A stretch of 64,000 nt of DNA from Thereva unica (lineage: Eukaryota > Arthropoda > Insecta > Diptera > Therevidae): assembly GCA_949987705.1 (NCBI GenBank), contig OX465283.1, positions 47,220,953 through 47,284,952 of the forward strand, in the 5' to 3' direction. Positions 11,955 to 23,540 of this stretch are shown piece after piece. Made by a program: the position numbers and the translations under genes. Under the pieces are notes generated by a model. That model was not told the origin of the DNA and ran no database searches. It was given only the letters and a program-made list of their open reading frames with translations. How positions within the stretch are numbered: position 1 is the stretch's first letter; each line of letters starts with the position of its first letter.

Positions 11955-12800
11955 AAATTTGTTGTCAACAGTCAGAATCGCTCTTGACTACGGTAATGTT
12001 GCTTGCTCGTTCTTCTTGATTTCAGTGGGGCATTTGATAATGTTGGCCACATGCGCCTATTTCCAAATAGGCAACCCACATGAGGTTTGCATCTCTGTTA
12101 CCTGTTTAATCCGTAGTTACCTGCAGACTCGTTCCCAAAATTCGATTTCGGTTCCCTGCGTCGTTCCGCAAGACTTCATACTAGGGCCATTACTCTTCTC
12201 TATGTATATAAATGATCTTAGCAGTGTCGTGTCAAGCTGCAAACTCCACATGTATGCAGATGATGTTCAGATCTACTTAAAAAGCCGGCTAGGACTGGCT
12301 GAGAATTGTATTGCGGAAATAAATGCAGATCTCAAGCGTATTTAGCAATGGTCTGTGTCCAACCATCTACAACTTAATGCCTCTAAATCCTGTTGCATTT
12401 CAATGTATAGGAGTAAATTAGATACCGACCATTTTCCATCTATCGTTCTTATGAACACAACCTATCAAACGAGTGTAATTAATCGAGGCGTTTATCTGAA
12501 TTCACAACTTACCTGCTGCGATCATATTTCTCATACGTTATCTAAAGTATATGGCAATTTGCGGCGTCTCTGGCTCGCGCTCAAAGAAAATTAAATCTCT
12601 AATGTTACCATTCTTTATTTACACTAGCTTGGTTTTACCTTCTCTTGATGCTGCCTGCCGTAGTAACTGGCCTTTAACAACTGCGTCAGGTTTGTCTACA
12701 GTCTTCGCCAATTCGATCACATCAGTCCATATCGTTATTCTCTTCTGGGATGCACAATTGATGATTGCCTGCTCCTCAAGGCATTGACATTTGTTGATAA
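11955..12800 (+). pseudogene. Further LINE reverse transcriptase fragment
   Basis: A partial RT of a different non-LTR element. SVPCVVPQDFILGPLLFSMYINDL is block B with the usual G-x-P-Q-G degraded. HMYADDVQIYLKS is block C with both Asp intact. An in-frame TAG at 12343-12345 follows, and after it QWSVSNHLQLNASKSCCISM. The continuation shifts frame near 12550 (MAICGVSGSRSKKIKSLMLPFFIYTSLVLPSLDA). The endonuclease and the N-terminal RT are absent. Decayed. Confidence 0.75.
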
Positions 12801-12829
12801 GCTTCTACATTCCGACCAGATAAGATCTA

Positions 12830-13570
12830 CATGAATATCCTTGAATTGAACGTACTTCTAGAAAAACGTTATTTATACTGCCAAGAGACTCTTTCTTAGT
12901 TGGGCAAAGATATTTTTTTGTTCATTCGCTTCAAGTTTGCCTAACTTAACTGAAAACTCAGAAAGTTACAGTACATCTGCAATATATACATAAAAGAACG
13001 AAGGTTGCTGGCGTATACTTACGTAATCTTTTAATATCGCTTGTTGGTGTAACATACATATGTATATACGAAGATTTCTACTGGTGGTTTTATTTAAATT
13101 TATGCAATAATTCACCGAAAAACCTCGAAAAACCTTTTGGTGCCAGTTTCATGGTATTACATAAATCCACCTGAATACATTTGGTTTCAAAAATGCATTT
13201 CAATTTAAAACTGTTGTATCCCTAAACTAAAAAAATATGTTGTCAGAGACTGAAATATTTAAATCGTTTTAAGCCCTAGCTTTTCTGATTCATGTCATAA
13301 ATGACGTCTAAAAACTGCACATTAATTTTTTTTTATATATTTTTACTTCAAAACTTTGCTAACTTAAATAAATAATGCAACTCTATAAATCACATGCACG
13401 TCTGTTGAAAGTGATAAATTAATACCATCTTTCAAATCTACCTAGTAACGTTGCGATATTAATCTGTCAGGAAAATGCCACTTTCCAGCAGCAGCCCGAA
13501 TACAGATTACAAAACAAAAAAAGGATGAAGTGATAATCAAGACCAGTTTTTTTTCCTCTGTCATTTCGCG
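12830..13570. other. AT-rich stretch downstream of the MetRS gene
   Basis: No recognisable gene. It lies 3' of the minus-strand methionyl-tRNA synthetase exons, so its right-hand part is likely that gene's 3' UTR. I could not fix the polyadenylation site. Confidence 0.4.
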
Positions 13571-13576
13571 CCAAAC

Positions 13577-14375
13577 TTATGATCTTCCTGAAGTTGTTGT
13601 AAGTTTTTTCTTCTTATCCTTATCCTTCTCCAGGATAATTCTCCTAAACAGGACTGCCTCAGATTTTCCTAGAGACCTTTCTTCCTTCTTAGCATCCATG
13701 TCCCATGCAGAAACTTTCAAGTTATCCCAAGTCCTTTCATCTGCTCCAACGTTGAGTTTGTCAAGTAACTGCTTGGTAATATGAGGAATAATAGGTTGAA
13801 GGATAATGGCACATTTTCTTAAAGTATCCATTGTTACGGAAATTATAGTTTCCAACCTCTTGGCATTTTCATTTTCATCAACAACAACGTTTGATGGGTG
13901 ATTGGCTGGTATTTTGGGCGATATCGGTTTGGTTTTCAGCTCCCATGGTCGGCATGACTCAAAGAAATTATTTGCTGCATGTAATGTGGCCATAGCTTGG
14001 TCAACTACTAGGTAAAAGTTGTACATTTCATAATGCTGAACACATTTTTCTGTAAAATAAATAGAATGAAAAACTTTCTTTTAAAAAAAACCTGTAAAAA
14101 AATTTAGTATAAGTTCAAGGAGCTTATAATATCGATTTTGTTTTGGTACGTTGTTAGCGAGTGAAAATAAATGAAGTTACCTGGAAGTTGAGTAATTGTC
14201 TCGATTAAACGCTTTGTTGCATCCAATTCCAAAATGTCTTGAAAATGTTGTTGGCTTACTTGAGGGAAAACTTGGCGTGGATTCAAGGATTTCCCACATG
14301 CTCGTGATAATAAATTTCCAAGGGTATCAGCCAGTTCCGAGTTGAGTATACGGAGAACTTTTATATCACTATAAT
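13577..14375 (-). CDS. Mars2: Mitochondrial-type methionyl-tRNA synthetase, last two exons
   Basis: Methionyl-tRNA synthetase charges tRNA-Met; the single-domain-tail form seen here is the organellar type. Two minus-strand exons read through. Exon A at 14375-14181 (195 nt) encodes [20 protein letters not shown], then [20 protein letters not shown]. Exon B at 14049-13577 encodes [20 protein letters not shown], then [14 protein letters not shown] and a Lys-rich end before the stop. The intron 14180-14050 is GT-AG, and the one-base carry-over gives a clean Glu codon at the join. Exon A starts at an AG acceptor in phase 1. Both exons belong to the anticodon-binding alpha-helical domain. The catalytic exons with the HIGH and KMSKS motifs must lie upstream (higher coordinates). 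I did not find them before 17 kb, where LINE debris intervenes. The sequence looks conserved and unbroken, so I favour a live gene with a large TE-filled intron over a pseudogene. Confidence 0.8.
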
Positions 14376-14600
14376 CTGTAAGAGAATAGCGAAAGAAAAA
14401 ACTATTGAACAAAGGTGATAAATCATAAAGTTATTATTTTAAAAAGAAGATATTTTATTATTTTATTTTTAACCGAGAAAGTAAATAGTTTGAGGTTAGT
14501 ACCTTTAACTTGGAAAGTACTTTATCAAAGGTAAAACTTAATGGTATATATATACGGAAAGTGACCTTTGATGAGTTGAAAAATTGTTAGGTTGATAACT
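14376..14600. other. Intron or flank upstream of the MetRS exon
   Basis: Starts with a pyrimidine-rich acceptor (minus strand TTCTCTTACAG, ending at 14376) and then AT-rich DNA up to the 3' end of a same-strand LINE. Confidence 0.5.
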
Positions 14601-17290
14601 AAACATAATTAGGAAAGGGTTTTTTTCCTGTGTGAGGTATTGCGTCCAAAGGTACTGCGGCCATTCATTAGGCCTATTGTACTACAACCCCTATACCTCA
14701 TATTTGTAGACCAGACCGCTTGGACAAGTTCAGCAGTCTGCCCAGTGACTTGTTGCTTAGACTTGAGGGTTCGAGCAGGGACTCCTGGAACAAAGAAGCC
14801 CTGCTCCTCGCTATTGTGGGGCATCAAAGAGAACGTGGAGGGCAGACTCATCCTCTTTCAGGCTAATCCTACATGTGGAGTCCTCCGCCCTTCCTATCCT
14901 CCACAAGTGATAATTTAAGGCACAGTGTCCGGTAACCAAGCCAAAAAATGTCCTGCGCCCTAACAATTCCTTGGCCGTCTTAGGGGACGGCACAGGAAGG
15001 AACCGCTTAGAGTTGACCAGTCCAGGCGCGGACCTCCAGCGTTCAGTATTTTTCATCAAAGTCCGATCGGCCAGGGCCCTTTGCAGCAAGCTGGACGGTG
15101 CCTTAATAGCCGACTCTGGACCGATGAATGCAATATCAGAGCCTTTTTAGCCAGGGCATAAGCACTTTCGATGCTTTTGAAGCCCCGGTGACCCCGGGCC
15201 CATACAAGGGCTAATTGATTGAGAACGCCCAACTCATCAAGGCAGTCCCAAACCAATTTCGACTTGGTCCTACGGGGCCTTATCGCTCTAATTGCCGCTT
15301 AGCTATCAGAGAAGATAAAAATCCGTTTATTTTGGTAGGCCTTTCTTAAGTTCCCATGAGTGCATGCCACATTAGCGTACACCTCTGATTGAAAGCAGTT
15401 GCTAGGGTGCCTAGCCTTATCGCTCTACTGAATCTGGGCTTTTACTTCAGATTCCGGCGCCCACAAATGTCTCTGTTTTAGAGCCATCCGTGTACCATAC
15501 TAGTCCTCCCGACAAAGTCCAGATTAGCCTATCCTGTATGTGCACATTAGTTTACTCAAATCGCTTCCGGAATTTCTTCTATGATGTTGATTACTATAGA
15601 ATGCCCTCGCCCAAGTCCAGCGCCCAGGTGACAATTTGCTTTCAGCCGCAGCGCCGCGTTTACGCGACTTCTCTACCTCAAGGTGGAGGGGTACCAGATT
15701 GAGGAGAGTCTTCAGCGCTGACGTCGGGAAAGTGCGGATGATCCCAGTGATGGAGAGGGAGGCTGTTCTTTGAATTTTGCTTAAATTGGTTATGAAACCT
15801 TAATGCGTCGTTCTGTACCACCAAACTAAACCTCCATAAGTTACCATGGACCTAATGATGGTGGTGTATATCCAATATATCGTTTTCAACTGCAAACCCC
15901 ATATGGAACCACAAGCTCTGTGGCATGCCCACAGGGATCTGCGCGTTCTGCTCCTCATAGTGTTCATGTGCTGGTTCCAGTAGAGCTTGGCATTTAGCGT
16001 CACTCTTAAATATTTGGATTGCTGTGAAAAGCCTATAGTTCTGCCTTCGAGTGTAGGTTCTAAAAGTTCCGGTAGTGATCGTTTCCTGGTGAAAAGAACC
16101 AGACTCGTTTTGTCGGGATTGACTTTCAGTCCTACGCTCTCGCACCAGCCACCAGACTATTGCGGCATAATTGATCACAGGTTTAACGATCGTGTTGTAC
16201 ATCACGTAGATCATTTATGGTGTAAGACCCCATGTCTTTCCCAGAAGCCCGTTCTTGTGGATTTGCTGATGACGTAATCCAGTTGAGCGTTCCCATTCAG
16301 TCTTTGAGTACTCTATCACAGTTTGATACAGATAGGACCTAGGTTCACTTAGCGTTTGGAGAAAGGTACCAGGACAGCCTTATTTGGGTTGATTGAAAGA
16401 CCCTCCTTCTCGGAGTGCGGTTCTCATATTCTCTTCTCCTACAATTATGGCATTTATCACTCAATCGTGAGGATCCAGGTTTCTGAGAGAGTGCTCTAGA
16501 AATAGAATCATAGCCAGTGTTATCGAAAGCACCTTCGATGTCAAGGAACGCACATAAAGCAGTTTCCTTAGCGAGAGATAAATTTTACTGATCGGTAGAT
16601 GGTGTAAAGCAACCTTTGTTGATTTATCCTTCGAGTAAGCGAACTTGGAGCTATGTAGAGGAAGGTAGAGCTCCAATTTGCACTTAATATGAAGGTCTAA
16701 CAGCTTTTCTATCGTTTTAAAAAAAAGAGGTTAAGCTGATAGGTATGTACGATTTGGGCAGCTTTAGAGGTCTGTTGCCCTATTTGGGAATAAAAACCAC
16801 TACGACTTTCTAGAAGGTTGGGATGTATCCCAGTTAAAGCTGGCTTTAAAGAGGCAGACCAGGATGACCAGAATCAGATCAAGGCACTTCTGGAAGATTG
16901 ACCCTGAAAAGTGCTCGCTGAGGTTCTGTAAGGTTTCTACATGGTTCTAGGTGTAGGAGCCATCCTTCTTTTTGAGAAGACCTAATCTGTTGAAGGAGTC
17001 TTTGGAAAGTAGCTTTTGGAGTCTAGACGCCTCTGGTAGAGTCTGAAGCTTCTCACAGTGTTTCCTCCAGGCAATCCTTTTGGAACGTCTCAACTCCCTG
17101 TTGTAGGCTCTCAGGGTGAACCTATATTCACCCCAATGCCCGGTATGTTTTGCCCCATTGAAGAATCTCCTAATATCTCTACGCAACACAGCTAACCTGT
17201 CGTTCCACCAGAGCACTTTACGTGATGACTAAAAGGAAGAGACAGTCTAGCTGTCATGGTAGGAAGAGATCAGCCCTATAAAACTATAAA
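14600..17290 (-). pseudogene. Decayed I/Jockey-type LINE ORF2 with RNase H
   Basis: On the minus strand the order of domains fits one LINE polyprotein. N-terminal RT flank at 17216-16947 (WWNDRLAVLRRDIRRFFNG, KHTGHWGEYRFTLRAYNREL). RT palm at about 16676-16461 (KFAYSKDKSTKVALHHL, degenerate block A). RT thumb at 16003-15800 (WNQHMNTMRSRTRRSLWAC, WIYTTIIRSMVTYGGLVWW). RNase H remnants at about 15480-15100 (LALVWARGHRGFKS, YALAKKA). Cys/His tail at about 14940-14811 (LVTGHCALNYHLWRIG, DESALHVLFD). Many frameshifts and stops make it inactive. It lies in the same orientation as, and upstream of, the MetRS exons. Confidence 0.8.
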
Positions 17291-17830
17291 CTATATGTGT
17301 TTTTTGGAAAGATGAAGAATTAATTCTGACAAAGAACTACGCAATTTCATTTCGCATGTTCGCGATATATGTATTTAATTATTTGCATTTTAATCGATTC
17401 CAAGTCATTTGGTCTTTAATTTGAAACGTCATGTAAAAAGGTTTTGATATATTCATGATGTGAAGAAGGTGAGGTAATAAATCTATCCAATTTTTCAGTT
17501 GGCATAAGTAAAATATTTTTACTGGGAGGTGTTTTATGTAACACATTCAATTTTTCCCTGGAATTGTGTATTTTTTTATAATAATACTTTTCTTTCTCAT
17601 TTCATGGATTTTAATACATGGTTTAATTTTTTGGCATTATGGCAAATATCAGCGAATTTTAATATTTTATGTATTTTTATAAATTAATTTAAATCTTAGC
17701 TATAAAAATTCATATTTTATTTGATTTTATGCTTTCGTTTTATAGTATGATGATTTCAGAAACTTAGAAATGGTTTTAATTACGTTAATGAACAAACGCT
17801 CTAAGCAAGTAAAAACTAGTTGTGTGATTG
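17291..17830. other. AT-rich stretch, no gene seen
   Basis: No coding or repeat signal recognised. Confidence 0.4.
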
Positions 17831-17859
17831 TTCGATCCTTTAGGTCCACACGACCAACT

Positions 17860-18240
17860 CGCAATCCTTACTAATATTATAGTAACTCTGTCTGTCTCTC
17901 TGTTACGCTTTCACGCCTACACCACTCAACCGATTTTGATGAAATTTGCTACAAAGATAGTTTAGACCTTGGAGTAGGACATAGGCATAGGATATTTGTC
18001 GAAAAAAAGGGTTTAAGAGGTTGAAATAGGGGGTGAAATGGGGTTGAATAGGTTGTAAGGGGATTTTTTTCTTTAGTCAGATTCCAACTTGGTAAAAATA
18101 CTCCACACCATAAATAATGAAACACGTTTTTCAGGATTTTTCGTTAATCAACTCCTAAGGGGGTGTAAACAGAGTAGAAAAATTTGTGTGGGAAGTCATT
18201 TATATTTCATCAGATTTTCTTCGAATTTGAAATAAATACT
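17860..18240. repeat. Dispersed insect repeat, possibly a Helitron end
   Basis: The stretch beginning TTACTAATATTATAGTAACT, with CTGTCTGTCTCTCTGTTACG and AACCGATTTTGATGAAATTTG, is of a kind seen abundantly dispersed in insect genomes and often assigned to Helitron-like elements. After it come two diverged copies of CGTTAATCAACTCCTAAGGGGGTG-like sequence (about 18140 and 18280). No replicase or helicase gene is present. The class assignment comes from general recognition only. Confidence 0.35.
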
Positions 18241-18299
18241 ATACAGCATAAAAATAATGAAACACATCTTTCAGCATTTCTCGAAATTCAACCGCTAAG

Positions 18300-18565
18300 G
18301 GGGTGAAATGAAGATTCAGTATTTGTATGCCCTTCATATTAGCTTCATATGTATGTATGCATGGAGGTATGTATGTAGACGATGACAATCTGACCATTTT
18401 GTAAAGAAACCAAGATGGCGGGCGAATTTCGAAATTGTGCTCGCCGACCCCCGACATCGGTGTGAAATGGAATGATAAGTAGAATATAATTATCTATTTG
18501 GTGCCATTACAAATTCAAAATGGCATCCGGAACAAAATGGCGGCGAACACCCATTACCTTTTTAT
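18300..18565 (-). repeat. Second copy of the CCGCCATTTTG repeat family
   Basis: Reverse-orientation relative of the 5975-6480 repeat. It shares a GTATGTATGCAT microsatellite, AAGATGGCGG, GACCCCCGACATCGG, GAATGATAAGTAGAAT and two further ATGGCGG-type modules. It shows that the family is dispersed and moderately diverged. Confidence 0.55.
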
Positions 18566-19869
18566 TTAAAATGTGCTCGGCATGGGAGCCAAGTGAAAGG
18601 GTGTGACGTTCTTTACATAATCGTGTGCAAAGTCGGTCAATATTAGAATTAGAGCTAGATATGGCTTCATCTTACTACCCCCACCCCCCCCCCCCCCTCC
18701 TCTTATTACCCCCAACAGAACCAATTTTATGGGGTTTTCTTCACTTAGGCTCAGGAAATTTGCCAGAGTCACCGTCCTCTAAGGAATTATGAAGGATTCG
18801 CGTTTATTGTAAAATTATGCCGGCATTACAATAGCTACATGAAAAGGATGCTACGTACTCTAAAGATGTAAGTAACTATGATCTGCATCTTACGCAAGCC
18901 GGTTTGAGGTGAGGATATAGTAATGAGCCTATGAACTTCTATATGGACATCCAGTAATGTTTTTCCTACAAAATCCAACATTTGTTAAAAGAGTTATAGA
19001 ATTTAAAAACGTAGAGCTATCAACTAGATTTCATGTTATCAAAGTGAAAGCTTAAATCTTACTCGAAATTGCGCAAATCCATTTTAACAATCGAGCGGAT
19101 AAACCTCTGAAGCCTAATAAAATTATCTCTTGAATCTGCACAAAGAATGTCTATCGTCTTACCTTATCGAATGTCACACGAAGGATTTCTGTTTAAAACA
19201 TACTGTGGTTTCTGTATACTTATATGTAGGTAATACAAGAGTGGTACTAGCATCTTTCAAGATATCAAAGTGGCATAATTTCACGTGCATGCATAAATAA
19301 GAAAGGTGAAATGTTATTAAGTAAAATTTCAGGTTCATTTAAAAGTAAAAATATTGCTGTATTAAAAAGAAATTTTTATTTATATAATACGAATTTCGCT
19401 CAAACGATTCTACCCTCCTACATTAAAGTAGATATTTATTTCTACAGAACTTATACTAAAATCACAAATATGTACAAGCAGACTTATCCCACATCAGAGT
19501 CCTTTAATAAAATATACCAAATAAAATGTTCCTTTCCTTATTTTACCCAGAAAAAGAATTCTATTACCGCATAAAGGCAGCCTAAATGAAATATGTAATT
19601 ATTTCAGGCCCACAGCAGACGTCACAAAAATTCACTTTTATATTCTGACATATTTTTTTATCATCGGCTTCTCTCCTCCTTTTTTCATCCATTTAAGGAC
19701 TCAATCACAGTTAAAAATTGTCTGTCAATGAAATAACCTCTCCAAGGGGAAATATTTTCTTTCATGTTATTTTCTTCGTCTTATTGTACAAGATTTATGT
19801 ACACCTATTTAAAGGAGGTTATATACATACAGTACTGAGAGTTTTTGTATAGATGGGGTCCAAAATTTC
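18566..19869. other. AT-rich stretch with a C-rich tract
   Basis: A CCCCCACCCCCCCCCCCCCC tract lies at about 18677-18697. The remainder holds short open stretches (for example 19311-19574) without recognisable domains. Confidence 0.4.
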
Positions 19870-19872
19870 TTA

Positions 19873-20027
19873 AGGCCCCCATACACGGTCAAATTGGCTG
19901 TACAACCAGATTTTCATCAAACCTATAAGCGCAATGTATTTTGATCGGCCGACCGGCCCACAATCGATAGTTTTGGTTGTACAACCGCACTTCGCTGTAC
20001 AACCAATTGGACCGTGTATGGGGGCCT
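19873..20027. mobile_element. Harbinger-like MITE (155 bp) with TTA duplication
   Basis: Inverted termini AGGCCCCCATACACGGTC and its complement enclose 155 bp. GCTGTACAACCA-type subterminal repeats occur on both arms. The 3 bp direct repeat TTA flanks it at 19870-19872 and 20028-20030, which fits the TWA target preference of PIF/Harbinger. There is no coding capacity. Nearly perfect termini suggest recent mobility. Confidence 0.75.
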
Positions 20028-20030
20028 TTA

Positions 20031-21614
20031 CACTGTTATGAATTTCAATCCGAAAATTGGCATCCATTATGCTGGAGCTGTCTATATAAATCTTATTTTC
20101 AATTTGTTTCTTTCCTTTTACTTTTAAATCGAACTCGAGGGTAACAGAATAAATATAATAATCAAGAAAAGAAGCTCTGATAATTTGATTGAGTTTTACA
20201 GGAAAGTATTAAAGATTTCGTTTGCTCTTTCTTATCGGTTTTTTCTCATAGTAGAAAGAAAGAAATTTCAGTGAAAAAAAAAATATATATCTTGGTGAAA
20301 TGTTTTAAATTTTTGAAGAGAATCAGTCTAATTTTTTGTTATGAAATCCCTTCAGAATGGATTCAAAACCAGATTGATTAGGTCTCTTCCGGGGCCTAAT
20401 TAGCCTAATTAGGCGGTACTTCATATTAAGGACTTTTCCCAAGTGAGTTTGTAAAAAGAAATCTGTTAACTTAAAATACTACTTCTACTTTAATTAATGA
20501 ACAATTCCTCTTTAGTGTTCACTTACAATCTTAATATATAAAAAAAACTAAAAAATAAATAGTTTAAAAAACCTGAAAAATACGCTTTTATCTTAAAATG
20601 AACCAAAAAGTAAAAAATAATTTTGAATGTAAAGTTTTTATTGCTGCAGACGCGTACTTAAATGTGAAAAAGCGTGGAACGATCTTTACCTATTTTCTTA
20701 TTTTATTAATACTGGAATTTTTCATAAGCGCCTAATAATGTTTGGTATAAGTAGATGAAAAATAATGTTTGCCTACAAAATACAATTTTCGAAAAAAAAA
20801 AAACAGTTTTGAGTGAAATTTTTGCCAAAAAGTGATTTTTGATAACTTTAGCCTTGAATAACTTTCAAAGGATTAATCGGGTCAACATTTTTATAACAAC
20901 TAAAGTTGTAGAGAATTTCATTGTCAACATTTTGGCACAGGGTTGTATGATTTATAGAAACCGAGATACAATATAGATATAGAAACTCAAGAAAAACGCG
21001 ATATCTCTGGCGGCCATGTTTTATCTTTGGGATTTCGAATTTGTTTGCTTAAAAAATCACAAGGAAGCTTCGGACTAATTTTCAGCCATTTTGAGTTCTG
21101 TTTTCTTAAAACGCTAATTTCTCCGAACTATAATTATAAAAGGTACAAATGAACTTTGAAATATGATCGCATCAAAATCTAAGCTAAGAAGCTTCTTAAC
21201 TTTGCAAAGATAAGAGCCCAAGTTTTCAATAACGTTCGGGTCACAAAAACTTGTCCGCCCAATCCTGGAATATGCGTGCGCGATCTGAGACCTTATATTT
21301 AAGGTAAGTAGCGGTAGGTTGGAATCAGTATAGCAGAAATTTCCTCTTCGCTCTGAAAAACCGACGAAACCAACAAAACTCACCGCGTATTTATTGTGAA
21401 AAACATCATGACGTCCAGTGCTCATATCTTATTCGAACATTTTAAAATTTTTATCAACGCACCGCAATTATATGTTGTTTTTTTCTTTTCAATTATCAAA
21501 AAAAAATCAATTAAAAAAATTTCCCACTAAAACAGAAATCACACAGCAACGCGAACCACGCACTTCCCGAAAAACAAACTGAAGTCTGGCGAGCTTATTT
21601 CTCTTGTGCATCAA
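20031..21614. other. AT-rich region, no gene seen
   Basis: The part at about 20780-21060 (CCTTGAATAACTTTCAAAGG, AACTAAAGTTGTAGAGAATT) has the look of a dispersed insect repeat. A 103-codon minus-strand open stretch at 21114-21425 has no recognisable domain and is probably chance. Confidence 0.35.
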
Positions 21615-22072
21615 TAGCTGCGTTCCTTTTCTGCTAATTTTTACTATTTTTTACACTTGCGTACTAGCAACTACACTTGCTCTTATAACCGAGTAGAAAG
21701 CTCTTGCAATTACGCAATTGAAATCCGCTAGGGGGAACGCGGCCATTTCGAGTCTATTGTGAATTATTTTCCCTTACGCCATTACCCGCTAGATGGCTTT
21801 TATTTGTGTCGAGCTGATTTGCTCATATAAAAACGTCCATAAATAAAACTTCAGTCGTATAATTATCAAAAATTATTATCTTTCGTTTTACTTTAGAAAT
21901 TGTCGCATTAATTTCCCCATTGTGTCACAAATTCTTCTTTTAAGAATATTTTATTTGTAAAGTTTAAAGTAACGTCAAAAATTTCAAGTGAGCTTTTACT
22001 CAAATCAGAAAATTTTGCGTTCCTTTTCTGCTCTGCTCACAAGTACTAAATAGTAGAAAAGGAACGCAGCTA
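21615..22072. mobile_element. Non-autonomous inverted-repeat element (458 bp)
   Basis: TAGCTGCGTTCCTTTTCTGCT at 21615 is mirrored by AGTAGAAAAGGAACGCAGCTA ending at 22072. A further internal copy of TGCGTTCCTTTTCTGCTCT lies just inside the right end (about 22018). Non-coding. The target duplication is ambiguous, so the superfamily is not assigned. Confidence 0.65.
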
Positions 22073-23370
22073 ATAGTGTTTTAGTATAATAATCCAAAGG
22101 ACGATTGTACATAACGAGAATGACCAAGTACATGGTGATAAAGCACATTCTAAAAATTGGTGCAGATTATTCTTGGGCAAATTTGTCGTCGTATGCCCGT
22201 GTGAACATCAGCTCAGTTCTCGAATATTTAAATCTTTTGGTCGTTTGACGTTGTAAGACCATATTTTATTTCTACTGTGGTTATTGTATAATTTGTATAT
22301 ATTAACATAGGTAATCTACCTAAAATAAATGCCTTCTTTTTCTTTCTTCTTTGATCCGTTAGCTGGCGAGACGTGCCCGCAACGGATACGCTGCTGTCGG
22401 TTGATTCTTTAGGTCACCTTCGATATTCTTTAGCCAGGTTTTCTTCGGTGCCGATCGCTGGATTTTCCAGCCTGCGGGACGGTCTCGCCAGAGAAGTTTA
22501 CTTGGCAAGCGATTTTTCGACCCCCAATCCCCCATGGTGAGATGTCGTGAGATTTGGCTCGATTTACGGTCGTAACCACAGCAAGTCAGGCTTTTCCTTA
22601 AAATATAGAACTACAGGAAAGGCCCTCGCGTATAAAATACGGGTACCTACCCGTAGTGAAATCTGGGTCAGCCGACTGTCAAATTGGATTAGTTGACTGT
22701 CAAATTATATCTGCTTTGTTTGAATTAAGATGAAATGCTATCAGCATCTTTTTATTTGATATAACTGATAATTTGGACTCCTACTTGCCCCTCCTCTAAT
22801 CCACTCGCAGGTGTCGCGAGTCGCGCGTTTGGCTGGCCGGCGGCGTCTAAACAATCGAAGGAGAACTATGCTACTTTCTGGAGTTCGTAAAACCGAGTAA
22901 AAAAGTGTGTGTAAGATTTAGCCAGATCTCAAGGCCTCCATTTACACGCACGTCTCCGGGAGTCCTTGGTTTTCGCCTTAAAGCCGAGCGTCACCGCACA
23001 CTCCTCGGCCGCCAACTGTATGGGGCCTGCAGTCCAAGAAAACTTTCAAAAATCTCGAATTCTCGCCGTATCCACTCGGAACGGAAAGCAAGACTCGAGT
23101 TAGGCGCAAAAACCATCCACATTCACGTTCGCGCTTGTTTGCGGGTGTTTACGGCGTGAGACTGAAGCCGCCTTGAAGTTTTGGTTGACGCCATGACTCA
23201 TTTTTGCACTTGAATTAACAACCTGCTATGCTAAACTGTCGTCTTCGCCTGTGTGTTTGTAGGAAATCATGACTTCACGTGCATGCCATGGCCTGTCTGG
23301 CGGATACATGAAGTTTCATCCCTCAGTCAGACTGAGTGATCTGTTGCCTTCGTCAGGCCGTACAGGTGGT
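22073..23370. other. Unassigned region, partly GC-richer
   Basis: Around 22780-23160 the base composition becomes more GC-rich than the surroundings. An 84-codon open stretch (22905-23159) covers part of it, but no domain was recognised and no splice-linked partner was found. Confidence 0.35.
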
Positions 23371-23540
23371 CTGTAAGTGAATGGGCTCTTTAGTGGAGAA
23401 ACATGTTTTACTTAATTTAACCCAGTTTTGTCGCAATGTTACACTACCCCCTCTACTCCCCTCTCCCACACGTGAGATTAAGTGAGATTCTGTTCGACCA
23501 CCTCCCCCTAAACACCTCACGTAATTAATGGGCGACCGCT
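23370..23540 (-). repeat. Dispersed repeat, copy 1
   Basis: In reverse orientation it starts with GGTCGCCCATTAATTACGTG and ends with CCACTAAAGAGCCCATTCAC. The same order of blocks occurs on the plus strand at about 26055-26235. The family is about 170-190 bp long. No inverted termini and no coding capacity were seen, so it may be the 3' part of a longer element. Confidence 0.6.

Noticed and set aside
21114..21425. 103-codon minus-strand gene
   Set aside because: No recognisable motif; likely chance in repeat DNA.
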